Origin: JAVVSK01 sp036654235
GTDB lineage: Bacteria; Bacillota; Clostridia; Christensenellales; CAG-138
DNA length: 32,844 bases
Direction of reading: 5' to 3'
NCBI GenBank assembly: GCA_036654235.1
Contig: JAVVSK010000019.1
Location: forward strand, 1 to 32,844
Shown here: positions 5,837-14,487 of the stretch, in pieces
Layout of the letters: each line of letters starts with the position of its first letter
How positions within the stretch are numbered: the first letter of the stretch is position 1
Made by a program: the position numbers and the translations under genes
Notes under the pieces: generated by a model
Told to the model about the DNA's origin: nothing
The model's database searches: none
What the model saw: the letters and a program-made list of their open reading frames with translations, nothing else

Positions 5837-8182
5837 TCAAGACAGACCCGCAGCATAGCGAAGAATACTAGCAGCATCGCCGGTATCAACGTTACCGTCC
5901 TTGTTAACATCGGCAAGCGCCAACTGTTCGCCGTTCAAAGTTGAAAGCTCAGCAATAAAACGCAAAATGAGCGCCGCATCACCGCTGTTCATTTCACCAT
6001 CCATATTTACATCGCCAAGTACAAATTTAGGAGGATCGTAAACATAGCTAAGCTCGGAACCGATGGCGTAAAGAATAGTGAGCGTATCCACCGCAACTAC
6101 CTCGGTCGGAACGAGTTCGAAGTCTAGCGTAACCGGAGTAGTTACGCCCTCTTTAAAGGTAAACTCAAAATACGTAAGTAAGCCCGGTTCTATCTTATTT
6201 GTATCGGCAAAGCTTACAAGAATTAGGCCAGGTTGGTTAGCGTTTACCGCAATCGCCGTATTGCTGTCCGGAGCCGCATGATGAGATTTATAGGTAAGCT
6301 TGCTTGCATCGTAATGAATTTCATAGATACCGCTCTGAGGATCAACTACCTCATATTGCATAGTAACGTTAAGTCTTAAACAATTTTCTTCTTCCGTGCA
6401 GAGAGCTGCGTCCATATTAAGATGAACAGGATGTTCCTGACTCATAGTCGGCGTCGGTCTCGGTGTACGTGTCGGCTTAATCGTGCTCGTAGGCTTCGGG
6501 GTCGGCGTTGCGACAGGTGTCGGTGTTGCGACAGGTGTCGGTGTTGCGACAGGAGTCGGCGTTGCGACAGGTGTCGGTCTCGGAGTTGTTCCTGTATCAT
6601 ATATGCAATGCAGTCCGCAATATTCCTTACCCGTCGGAGCTACTAAAGTTGCTACGCCAGTCGAAAGGTTCAAGGTATAAAGGTTCATATCTGAAGCCGA
6701 CGACAGCTGACCCCAGTACATAATTCCCGTATTATGGTCATATGCCATGGACTGAACAAACTGCGCCGAAAGTTTACCCGTTGGTCCAATACGCGTCGGA
6801 ACGGCGGTAGTTTTATCTAACGAATACAATGTTCCGGGAACCGATATTGTATAAAGCTGACCGTCAGTTGTACAGCCAAGAGTCATCATAATTTCACTAG
6901 CCTCGGTTATGTCCGCTACTAGAGTTAAAGCGCCCGTAGACATATCAATTGTATAAATCGCGCGATATGCCTCTGTTGAAGATATCACGTGTGAACCCAG
7001 ACCATATAAAGTGCCGGTTGAATAGTCATAAGCCATATCGGCAACATTAGCCGTTATATCTACGCTACTTACAATAGTAAATGTCTCAGGGTTATACTTT
7101 ACGAATTTCCCCGTCTTTGCCTCTGTTAGCTGAGTGAAAGCATATACATAGCCGTCAAAATATTCGGCAGCGAAGATATCAAGCTCAACGCCAGAATTTC
7201 TGATAAAGGTTGAAACACCGGTAGTCGTTATACTGTACCAGCCCGGTTCTCCTTCTGTCGTATATGCAGCATAGCCGTATAGACCTACAGGACCCGGAGT
7301 TGGGGTCGGCGTAGGAACCGGAGTCGGAGTTGCCGGAGGAGGCGTTGACATTCCGTCATATCTTACATGCAATCCCGAAATTTCGGACTGGACGTTACTT
7401 ATAAGCGTTACTGTACCATTGCTCATATTGACGTTGTATAAATCACCAACTGAGCCGTCACTGTTTAGATAAGCCCAAATAAGATCGCCGGTAAAATGAT
7501 TATAAAACATAGATTGAACGTAGTTAGGTGTCTTACCTGAATTACCGATAACGGTAACTTCCGCGGTAGTCTTATTTACGCTTGCTAAATTACCGCCAAC
7601 AGTCATCGAATAAAGTTGACCGGCTGTTGTACAGGCTAGAACCCAAGGCGTCGCTGCTCCATCCTGATCCGCAAAATTCGCAACGTTCGTAAGAGCGCCG
7701 TTCGTTAAGTTTACAGTATAAAGTCCGATAAGACTAGAAGCGTTCGCGCCTAAAGCATACATAACGTTCGTTGAATAATCGTACGCCATATCTATAATGG
7801 TTTTACCGGCAACATTCGCCTGAGACTCAAGCGCTAATGTAGTTCCGTTGGCTATAAAAAATTTATTCTTATCCGTATAACCATAAACTCTGCCATTATA
7901 ATATTCAGCAGCGAAAACAGATGACCCCGCTATCGGAGTCGCCGCTACAAAAGTAGCGTTTCCGGCAGCGTCAAAGCGATTCCACCCTTCCGTAAGGGAA
8001 GCGGTAGACAACACGAATCCATAGAAGTTCCCATCAACGTCTTTCGTAGAAGTTGTTTCCGTTACAGAAGCGGAAATAGGAAGCTTCGCTATTTCTGCAG
8101 AAGTTAAATCGGCAGCCGTCGAAAAGCTGCATAGAGACATTAACATCATAACAGCCATAGCGACCGAGAGAAGTTTTTTCAT
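5837..8182 (-). CDS. Secreted protein: two propeller-like repeats, cohesin-like module, type I dockerin
   Basis: A 781-residue secreted protein. Residues 1-24 are a Sec signal peptide ending near FSTAA. Two related halves (about 25-277 and 298-530) share recurring blocks such as MAYDYST, GxLYxLG, YTIDMSTGALT and QSMAYDH, suggesting beta-propeller-type repeats. A Pro/Thr linker separates them (about 278-297) and a second one follows (about 530-582). Next comes a cohesin-like beta-sandwich (about 584-718). Residues 723-781 are a dockerin with two calcium loops, DVNMDGEMNSGD and DVNKDGNVDTGD. The dockerin implies binding to a cohesin on another protein, such as a cellulosome-like scaffold or adhesin. 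No catalytic motif is seen. AGGAGG precedes the ATG. It is monocistronic, with its own promoter and the terminator at 5755-5792. Confidence 0.85.
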   Translation of the reverse strand: MKKLLSVAMAVMMLMSLCSFSTAADLTSAEIAKLPISASVTETTSTKDVDGNFYGFVLSTASLTEGWNRFDAAGNATFVAATPIAGSSVFAAEYYNGRVYGYTDKNKFFIANGTTLALESQANVAGKTIIDMAYDYSTNVMYALGANASSLIGLYTVNLTNGALTNVANFADQDGAATPWVLACTTAGQLYSMTVGGNLASVNKTTAEVTVIGNSGKTPNYVQSMFYNHFTGDLIWAYLNSDGSVGDLYNVNMSNGTVTLISNVQSEISGLHVRYDGMSTPPPATPTPVPTPTPTPGPVGLYGYAAYTTEGEPGWYSITTTGVSTFIRNSGVELDIFAAEYFDGYVYAFTQLTEAKTGKFVKYNPETFTIVSSVDITANVADMAYDYSTGTLYGLGSHVISSTEAYRAIYTIDMSTGALTLVADITEASEIMMTLGCTTDGQLYTISVPGTLYSLDKTTAVPTRIGPTGKLSAQFVQSMAYDHNTGIMYWGQLSSASDMNLYTLNLSTGVATLVAPTGKEYCGLHCIYDTGTTPRPTPVATPTPVATPTPVATPTPVATPTPKPTSTIKPTRTPRPTPTMSQEHPVHLNMDAALCTEEENCLRLNVTMQYEVVDPQSGIYEIHYDASKLTYKSHHAAPDSNTAIAVNANQPGLILVSFADTNKIEPGLLTYFEFTFKEGVTTPVTLDFELVPTEVVAVDTLTILYAIGSELSYVYDPPKFVLGDVNMDGEMNSGDAALILRFIAELSTLNGEQLALADVNKDGNVDTGDAASILRYAAGLS
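6501..6572 (-). repeat. Four 18-base tandem repeats encoding the Pro/Thr linker
   Basis: Four near-identical copies of an 18-base unit (plus-strand form GTCGGYGTTGCGACAGGW) start at 6501, 6519, 6537 and 6555. They encode repeated TPVATP units of the linker before the cohesin-like module. Being in frame, they can gain or lose copies without breaking the gene. Confidence 0.9.
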
Positions 8183-8224
8183 TTTATTTGTTCCTCCTAA
8201 ATAATTGGGAATAACCCGAATTCT

Positions 8225-8253
8225 ATTGTAAGCTATATATAAAATAAAAACAA
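8225..8253 (-). promoter_or_regulatory. Promoter of the dockerin gene
   Basis: On the minus strand TTGTTT (8248-8253) is followed after 17 bases by TACAAT (8225-8230), 42 bases upstream of the start codon. Confidence 0.6.
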
Positions 8254-8355
8254 GTCTGTTCCGACAAAATTACGGCAAAAATCGAAGCTTGTACGGCATA
8301 TATTTTTTCAACTTTTATACACAATTGCCTATTATAAGTTTCAAATTAACCTTGT

Positions 8356-9171
8356 TTATTGCTGTTTCGTTTTTATATGTGTTCCGTCGCTCACGATATA
8401 TATATTCCCGGCTATAGTACGATAGGTTTTTATTCCTTTATCTTTCAAAAGTAAAAGCGTTTCATCGTCCGCGGGATTTTTCTCAGAATCAGTTATTATC
8501 GCTTTTCCCGGTACGGCGGCATCTATGAGCGCCGGAAGCTTATCACAGTATAATCCATGGTGAGGAATTTTTATTAGTTTGCATTTTAGATCATAGTTCT
8601 CTATAAGTTCCGATATGCGCGCATCCATAGCATCGCCCATGAATAAAATTATATTTTCACCGTGAGTGAGCTTAATGCAGAGTGAATTGTCGTTATCCTC
8701 TTTAAATTCTGTTTTCGGGGCATATACGGCAAAAATCATGTCCGAAAAGTTTAGATCAATATCCGACTTTAGAGCTTCCGGCTCTATATTTTTTTCTTTC
8801 AGCGCTGCTCGATAACTATCCATTTCTGCGCTTTCTTCATTATACGTAGGTTCCAATATCCGCTTAACATTAAGCGAACTTAATACTTCAGGAACGCCAC
8901 CTATATGATCCTTATCAAAATGCGTTATAATTAGGCAATCAACATCGTTAATCCCTTTATTCCGTAGATATTTTACTATTTTTTCCCCGTCCTTAAGCTC
9001 TCCCGTATCTATCAACACAACATGGTTTGCATTTTTTAATATTATAGCATCCGCCTTCCCGACGGATAGAACGGTAATCTCTAAATCCGATATTTTTTTC
9101 GCGCCCGAACATGCGTTTAAAAACGAAATAATTATAAGAAGCATAAGCGCCAAGGCTGTTAATTTTTTCAT
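8356..9171 (-). CDS. ComEC-like metallo-beta-lactamase-fold lipoprotein
   Basis: A 271-residue lipoprotein: signal peptide, lipobox LNAC with Cys21, then a metallo-beta-lactamase domain like the C-terminal part of ComEC/Rec2. Metal ligands visible are THFDKDH (residues 83-89: His84, Asp86, Asp88, His89), Asp180 in FMGDA and the PHHG motif (203-206). The domain lies outside the membrane, so it may hydrolyse an extracellular phosphodiester or nucleic-acid substrate; this is inference from the fold. AAGGAG precedes the ATG, and the gene starts 22 bases after the FeoA-FeoB stop, so the two are probably cotranscribed. I see no functional link to iron uptake in the sequence. No clear terminator follows. 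Confidence 0.8.
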   Translation of the reverse strand: MKKLTALALMLLIIISFLNACSGAKKISDLEITVLSVGKADAIILKNANHVVLIDTGELKDGEKIVKYLRNKGINDVDCLIITHFDKDHIGGVPEVLSSLNVKRILEPTYNEESAEMDSYRAALKEKNIEPEALKSDIDLNFSDMIFAVYAPKTEFKEDNDNSLCIKLTHGENIILFMGDAMDARISELIENYDLKCKLIKIPHHGLYCDKLPALIDAAVPGKAIITDSEKNPADDETLLLLKDKGIKTYRTIAGNIYIVSDGTHIKTKQQ

Positions 9172-9193
9172 CCGTATTTCTCTCCTTAAAAAA

Positions 9194-11722
9194 TCACATT
9201 ACTAAATTTGCGATTGTGTAGACGAAAGCGGATGCAAGATAGGCAACTAAAACCTGATATACCACCGCTATAACTGCATATTTTTTCCCGTTAAGTTCGC
9301 GGCTCATCGTCGTAACCGCCGCTATACACGGAGTATATAGAAGTACAAAAACGAGAAAACTAAGAGCCGAGGCGGCTGTAAAATCCGCACCCATAGCGCC
9401 CCTTATTATCTCGCTTCCGCTACTTACCGAAAAAGCATAGAGCATTGAAAACGCGCTTACAACGGCTTCCTTCGCAACGATTCCTACGATAAGCGCAACC
9501 GCCGCCTGGAAAAACGGAAACCCGTTAGGGGTAAATATTGGCGCAATAAAACTGCCTATTGTCCCCAGCATACTGTTCGCCGGATTTTCTACCATATTAA
9601 AGCCCGAATCAAAGCTCATAAAGAACCATAGTACGACGCTCATAGCGAATATTATCGTCCCCGCCTTTACTAAAAAATGTTTTACTTCGTCAAAAACATG
9701 TATCGCGGTGTTTTTTATAGTCGGAAGACGGTACGGTGGAAGCTCTATCATAAAGCCTGCATCTATAGTTTTAAAAAGCGTTTTGCGATATAAAAACGCC
9801 GACAATATCCCTAAAAGAACCGAGAAAACGTATAGCGAAACGATAACCCAAAGGCTTCCCTTAGAAAAAAACGCACCGGTTATCATTGCGTAAACCGGAA
9901 GCTTAGCCGAACAGCTCATAAATGGAAGTAAAAGTATCGTCATTCGCTTATCGCTTATATTATCCATCGTCCGCGCGGTCATCGCAGCGGGAACGGTACA
10001 GCCGAAGCCCATAAGAAGCGGTATGAACGATTTTCCAGACAGCCCGAGCTTTTTCATTGGCTTATCCATAATAAAGGCAATTCTCGCCATATAGCCGCTA
10101 TCCTCAAGCATTGAGAGACAGAAAAAAAGTATTGCTATCTGTGGTAAAAAAGTAAGTACGCCGCCAACGCCCGCAATTATACCGTCGGAAATAAGGCTTA
10201 TCAGCCATATCGGAGCAGAAATAGCGGTTAGCCCCGAAACGGTAATCCCGGAAAGCGCGGTTATAAGGTGCGCTACAATATCGCGCAAAAAGCCGCCTAC
10301 CGTAGAAAACGTAAGCGCAAAAACGACGAACATTATTCCTATAAAGATAGGAATCGCGAATCGTTTATCAGTCAACACCTTATCTATTTTTTCCGTCCTT
10401 GCGCTCATCTTTTTCGCCGCACCGCGAATAACGCTCTTTTCTATGCACCTTTCAATAAACCTATATCTAATATCCGCAACCATAGTTTCATTATCACCTA
10501 ATGGGTTTGCGTTTTTATAGTCGTTTGTAACACGAAGGATTCGCTTTTTTTGCTCATCGTTAAGGTTTAGGCTCTCATAAGCGTTTTCGTCCCCTTCAAG
10601 AAGCTTTATCGCGGCAAAGTGCAGCGGAATCTTATGCAGCTTTGCGTTGTCCTCAATTATCGAAGCAATCTGATGATGAGCATAATGCGTATAATCGTCG
10701 TAAACGTCGTCAACCTCGAGATTAAATCCGCGGTGCAGCTGAGTATGCGCCGCGCCGATAAGCTTACTAGCCGTACTTTTTAAATCGTCCAGACCCACCC
10801 CCGTCTTCGCGCTTATCGGCATAACGGGTATTCCGAGTTCGCGAGACAAAGCGATACAGTCTATTTTGTCTCCGTTTTTCTCAACTTCGTCCATCATATT
10901 AAGGGCAATTAGCATTGGCGTTTCAAGTTCGAGAAGCTGAATAGTCAAATATAGATTTCTCGTTAGATTTGTTCCGTCCACTATATTTATTATTGCGTCC
11001 GGCTTTTCTTCTATTACAAATTTACGCGCAACAATTTCTTCCATAGAATGCGGAGAAAGCGAATATATTCCGGGAAGATCGACTAGTGTCATCTCATGTC
11101 CGTATGTATCTACGCCCTTTTGCGGCTTTATTAGACCCTCTTTTTTTTCTACTGTTACTCCGGGTCGGTTGCCGACATATTCTGTTGCTCCGGTAAGAGC
11201 GTTAAAAAGCGAGGTTTTCCCGCAATTCGGATTTCCGACAAGAGCCAACTTAATTGCAGGTTCATCTGTATCAGGTTTTTGCTTTTTTTTACCGCGGTTA
11301 CAACGGTTACATCCGCCGCAAGAGTCGTATGAAATCGAATCAAATATCAATTTTTTAGTTACGAATGCGGCGCGCTCATGCTCAACCTCGTCTGTTTTCG
11401 GGTCAGGCTTAAGTTTATTTATAAGAGCAAGACCTTTTTCGTAATACGCCCTCGTAGTTTCATGTTCGAACTCTAAAAATCGCGACTCGTCCTCAATATC
11501 AAGTAAAAGTATATGTTCACAGTCGGATTCTCTTAGCGAAAGCGCATAGCCGCGTATCTCAATCTCAACGGGGTCTCCCATAGGCGCAACGCGTCTCTTT
11601 TTTATCCTCGTAAGCGGAGTTATACCCATATCGGTCAACCTATGCTTTTTAGCATCGTCAAACTCGATTCTGAGCACCAATGCGCTCTCTCCAATTTTTA
11701 AATCTTTTACTGTTCTTCCCAT
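9194..11722 (-). CDS. feoB: FeoA-FeoB fusion, ferrous iron transporter
   Basis: An 842-residue fusion. Residues 1-75 form a FeoA (SH3-like) domain. A linker (about 76-155) carries CGGCNRCNRG, with Cys135, Cys138 and Cys141. The FeoB G domain follows: G1 GNPNCGKT at 163-170, G3 DLPG at 215-218, G4 NMMDE and G5 SAKTG. The rest is the polytopic membrane domain with two Gate-like regions, including the FGCTVPAA segment. The product imports Fe2+ through the inner membrane, gated by the GTPase. Fused FeoA-FeoB is known in Firmicutes. The CxxCxxC in the linker could bind iron or an Fe-S cluster and act as the sensor that FeoC supplies elsewhere; that is inference. The ATG follows a weak GGCGG site; a promoter lies upstream. 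Confidence 0.93.
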   Translation of the reverse strand: MGRTVKDLKIGESALVLRIEFDDAKKHRLTDMGITPLTRIKKRRVAPMGDPVEIEIRGYALSLRESDCEHILLLDIEDESRFLEFEHETTRAYYEKGLALINKLKPDPKTDEVEHERAAFVTKKLIFDSISYDSCGGCNRCNRGKKKQKPDTDEPAIKLALVGNPNCGKTSLFNALTGATEYVGNRPGVTVEKKEGLIKPQKGVDTYGHEMTLVDLPGIYSLSPHSMEEIVARKFVIEEKPDAIINIVDGTNLTRNLYLTIQLLELETPMLIALNMMDEVEKNGDKIDCIALSRELGIPVMPISAKTGVGLDDLKSTASKLIGAAHTQLHRGFNLEVDDVYDDYTHYAHHQIASIIEDNAKLHKIPLHFAAIKLLEGDENAYESLNLNDEQKKRILRVTNDYKNANPLGDNETMVADIRYRFIERCIEKSVIRGAAKKMSARTEKIDKVLTDKRFAIPIFIGIMFVVFALTFSTVGGFLRDIVAHLITALSGITVSGLTAISAPIWLISLISDGIIAGVGGVLTFLPQIAILFFCLSMLEDSGYMARIAFIMDKPMKKLGLSGKSFIPLLMGFGCTVPAAMTARTMDNISDKRMTILLLPFMSCSAKLPVYAMITGAFFSKGSLWVIVSLYVFSVLLGILSAFLYRKTLFKTIDAGFMIELPPYRLPTIKNTAIHVFDEVKHFLVKAGTIIFAMSVVLWFFMSFDSGFNMVENPANSMLGTIGSFIAPIFTPNGFPFFQAAVALIVGIVAKEAVVSAFSMLYAFSVSSGSEIIRGAMGADFTAASALSFLVFVLLYTPCIAAVTTMSRELNGKKYAVIAVVYQVLVAYLASAFVYTIANLVM

Positions 11723-11748
11723 ATTCCGCCCATCTGTTCAAAGTATAT

Positions 11749-11777
11749 ATAATAATAATTCTTATAAATCATATCAA
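11749..11777 (-). promoter_or_regulatory. Promoter of the feoAB operon
   Basis: On the minus strand TTGATA (11772-11777), a 17-base spacer and TATTAT (11749-11754), about 27 bases before the ATG. The AT-rich spacer might hold a Fur- or DtxR-type operator, but I see no clean dyad. Confidence 0.6.
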
Positions 11778-12125
11778 AAAAACGCCTGCCCGTCAATCCT
11801 TTAGCGTCAAGCAAACTCGACAAAAAAGGAAAAGTAAGTTCCGGGAGTAATTACCAATATAGAATTTGAAGTGAAGCTTGCTTTGGAAATTTATTTTTAA
11901 AGTTGATTTTTGCCATTTTTACTTCCGGTTTATCTATAAAAACAGATTATATTGCATTGCTAAAATAAGTATATATTAAATTTAAAGATGATTATGTGCA
12001 ATATGCATAAATATAAAAAACTTGTACTGTTGGAAATAGAAATTCTAACAATTAGCGGCGTGCTATGCACGCCACTATGAGATTGCGCTATAAATTTTCA
12101 TTACCTCCCGACACTGCCAAAGTAC
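11778..12125. other. Intergenic region between feoAB and the VanW gene
   Basis: No supported gene. One frame of 30 codons starts near 11986 but has no ribosome binding site. A small inverted repeat, TGTTGGAA (12028-12035) with TTCTAACA (12043-12050), has the same core as one at 19321-19407. A GC-rich hairpin is listed separately. Confidence 0.5.
12053..12077 (-). terminator. GC-rich hairpin, possible weak terminator of the VanW gene
   Basis: GGCGTGC (12057-12063) pairs with GCACGCC (12067-12073) around TAT, and outer TAG/CTA extends the stem past one mismatch. It lies about 50 bases after the VanW-family stop. The T-run after it on the minus strand is poor, so it may instead stabilise RNA. 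Confidence 0.4.
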
Positions 12126-13418
12126 TTACGCCATATCGGGTGAAACATATACTTTCCCGCCTATAGCTCTATATATATCGAATGTAATTCTTTCCTCTCG
12201 TATACATTTTCCTGATTTATCCAAATACCTTTTATATGCAACTGTTTTAAGTCCGTTTCTTTGTTTAATTTCTATAATTCTGGTTCCGCTTCTAAGACTG
12301 CCATCGACAATTACATCGGGATCGGGCGCGTTAATTTGTCCAATCACTTTTGAATACAATTCGATTTTATAAAAATTGCTCGGCTTTTTCCCATATATGC
12401 GCACCGTTAAGGAATGTTCTTTTTTATTAGCTATCGCGGCAATGGTTATTGTATTTCCGGTTTCGTTCTTTAAAACGAGGTTAGGTCCACCGGTACTAAT
12501 GGTAGCGTCAAGACCTTTAGGTACATACGTTACCGGCCACGAATGATGTGTTCTCTTAACGATCGTTAAATCTGCCATTAGCGCCGCATTATAGAGCGTC
12601 GATGATACCTGACAAACTCCACCTCCGTATTCCATCTCGTATTTGCTGTTACGTATACCCGGAGCTTTAAACCAACCGTTTTTAGCGTTTCTGTCTCCCA
12701 AAACCGCATTTATATCGAAATTCTCTCCGGGCTTTATTTCATAGCCGTTTATTAAACCCGAGGCTTTCAATATGTTTTCAACGCGCCCCTTTGCGTTAAG
12801 CGGGGACTTGTTGAAATACGTCGTAAATTCGGATATGCATGCATGTTCCTCCCTAAGGCGTTCAACTTCGTCGCGATCTTCTACATATGCATTTTTTGCC
12901 TCGATTTTTACAATTCTTCTCTCTTCAATACAATCCGCAATTTCGTTTAAAACCGCGTTTGTATCTATCATAAACCCTGCTTCCCCTTCGATAAATTTAT
13001 ATTTTCCGTTTGCCTTATCAAAGATTGCGTATCCCTCGGTAGACGCTATATTATATTCGCTAAGCATCTCCCGAATTATAGGTTCTGACTTTTCCCTGTT
13101 TAAACTCAATGAAACGGAAAGCGATTGAGCTGTTTTGGATAACATTAAGTTTGATAAAATCTCCGCTATATTGTCATTTATAGAGAGTGCATCCGCATTT
13201 ATTACAACAGTTCTTCCGGCTACATGAATGTAAAAATCCATTTCCTCAATTTTTTGCGCAATTTCTTTTATTGTAAGTGGAATAGCGCGGGAAAGCGACA
13301 TATATGATATGTCAATGCCTTCGATACTCGATCCGTCTGCGAATCTCGCGACCTCAATGCTGCATGAAGATGCAAATAGCGAAATAAGCATCAAAACAGC
13401 GCACACAATTTTTTTCAT
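12126..13418 (-). CDS. VanW-family lipoprotein
   Basis: A 430-residue VanW-family protein. Residues 1-19 are a lipoprotein signal peptide with lipobox ASSC (Cys19). An N-terminal domain (about 30-190) resembles the peptidoglycan-binding-like domain often found before VanW. The VanW domain runs from about 195 to 330 and contains the hallmark GGGVCQVSSTLYNAAL (265-280, Cys269), HHS (291-293) and YVP (298-300). A C-terminal beta-rich segment resembles G5-type tails. VanW is named from vancomycin-resistance clusters but has no settled function; cell-wall association outside the membrane is likely. No other van genes are present, so resistance should not be inferred. GAGGTGA lies 6 bases before the ATG. 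The gene stands alone. Confidence 0.9.
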   Translation of the reverse strand: MKKIVCAVLMLISLFASSCSIEVARFADGSSIEGIDISYMSLSRAIPLTIKEIAQKIEEMDFYIHVAGRTVVINADALSINDNIAEILSNLMLSKTAQSLSVSLSLNREKSEPIIREMLSEYNIASTEGYAIFDKANGKYKFIEGEAGFMIDTNAVLNEIADCIEERRIVKIEAKNAYVEDRDEVERLREEHACISEFTTYFNKSPLNAKGRVENILKASGLINGYEIKPGENFDINAVLGDRNAKNGWFKAPGIRNSKYEMEYGGGVCQVSSTLYNAALMADLTIVKRTHHSWPVTYVPKGLDATISTGGPNLVLKNETGNTITIAAIANKKEHSLTVRIYGKKPSNFYKIELYSKVIGQINAPDPDVIVDGSLRSGTRIIEIKQRNGLKTVAYKRYLDKSGKCIREERITFDIYRAIGGKVYVSPDMA

Positions 13419-13854
13419 AGTTCACCTCGATTTTAGTTTGGGCTATTTTTAAAAAAATATGTTTGATATGCGTATTCGTTTATAATTTTGCCTTTTAATA
13501 TTTAAGAAACAAAAAACTCTAAAACATTGTAAATACTGAGTTGGCAGTTTTTGTTACGTGGTAAAAAAGTATGCATTTTTTATTTTTTTTATCCGTTGCA
13601 ATTTCATAGTTGATTCGAAAAGCTGAATTTTTGTTCGGTACATCCATAAAATTAGCTCTGTTGTGGACGGCTAATTGAAAAATTTACAGCTTCGTTGTAT
13701 GCTTTCCGATATAAAGATAATTATAATTATCTAAAAGCAGCGCTGAAATTTCTGCTTTTAGCGTTGCTTTATATTTTATTTATTGACTTATACTCAAGAA
13801 ATATTGTTAGGAATATTTAGTTGCAAATAAAACAGTATTAGGAGCAATGAAAGA
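13419..13854. other. Intergenic region with palindrome and hairpin
   Basis: No gene is seen. AGATAATTATAATTATCT (13715-13732) is a perfect 18-base palindrome. It abuts a hairpin of CTAAAAGCAG (13731-13740) with CTGCTTTTAG (13752-13761). The palindrome resembles Fur/PerR-type half-sites (GATAAT/ATTATC), but with a 4-base centre instead of one. A TTGACT at 13783-13788 is a possible -35 for the following pseudogene, with no good -10 at the right spacing. Confidence 0.5.
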
Positions 13855-14283
13855 ATGGATAAAATAATACTTAAAAAAGCATTGGAACTTATGGTAGACC
13901 GGTTTGGACACGATACACTAATTTCACCGGCTACCCTTAGTGGTAATATTCCATACGTTCGCATTCTAAACAGTTATTATGAAAACGGCTCATTTTACAC
14001 AATTACATATGCACCAAAATGAAAGATATAAAAACCAATCCAACCGTTGGAATATGCGGTGAATGGTTTACCGCTAACGGGGTTGCCGAGAACATGGGTT
14101 ATATTTCTAACCAAGGAAATAGGAAAATTGCAACAAAATTGAGAACCGCATTTTCGGATTGGTATTCTAACGGGCATACAGATGAAAGCGACATTAATAC
14201 AATTATTTTGTGCATTCGCCTAACAGATGCGGTTCTCTTAAGTCATGGTAATAAGATATGATATTGACTTTAGCTCTATTTGA
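13855..14283 (+). pseudogene. Pyridoxamine 5'-phosphate oxidase-like protein, frameshifted
   Basis: A proper AGGAG is followed by an ATG at 13855, and the first frame reads 55 residues (MDKIILKKALELMVDRFGHD...) to a TGA at 14020-14022. Protein-like sequence resumes in another frame at 14019 (MKDIKTNPTVGICGEWFTAN...) and stops at 14261. A third frame then supplies the expected ending, YDIDFSSI, stopping at 14283. Put together, the product would have about 140 residues, the usual size of small flavin/heme split-barrel proteins of the PNPOx-like family, which have an N-terminal beta barrel. Two indels, near 14014 and 14254, break it. Either it is a recent pseudogene or the assembly has errors here; the high conservation across the breaks fits both. 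Confidence 0.8.
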
Positions 14284-14487
14284 TTTTATCACATAATCAT
14301 AGCGTTTCACCCGCTTTTCATTGCTATCATTAGCCTGCACAATTTTTACCCTCCCTTTCTGCTTCAAAACACGATAGGAGCGATCTTCCTTCTCCCTTTC
14401 CTTTCTGTTTGACAACGGCATTTGCTTATAATAGAATTATTTAAATTAAAATGGGTTGTTTGTTTGTAAATTTTGGAGGAAAGCATT
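14284..14487. other. leuS upstream region
   Basis: A 204-base leader region. It carries the leuS promoter at 14409-14437. I find no T-box antiterminator (no conserved GGUGG-type box or terminator hairpin), although leuS in Firmicutes often has one. Confidence 0.5.
14409..14437 (+). promoter_or_regulatory. Promoter of leuS-pyrG
   Basis: A perfect -35 TTGACA (14409-14414), a 17-base spacer and -10 TAGAAT (14432-14437), giving a leader of about 45 bases. Confidence 0.75.

Noticed and set aside
6422..6723. Arg/Cys-rich and Gly/Val-rich plus-strand frames
   Set aside because: They are antisense readings of the 18-base tandem repeats in the dockerin gene.
12126..13418. VanW as evidence for vancomycin resistance
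   Set aside because: No vanHAX, vanRS or other resistance genes are present; VanW-family proteins are common in Clostridia without resistance.
14203..14421. 72-codon Lys/Arg-rich minus-strand frame upstream of leuS
   Set aside because: It overlaps the PNPOx-like pseudogene and the leuS promoter and has no ribosome binding site or family signature.
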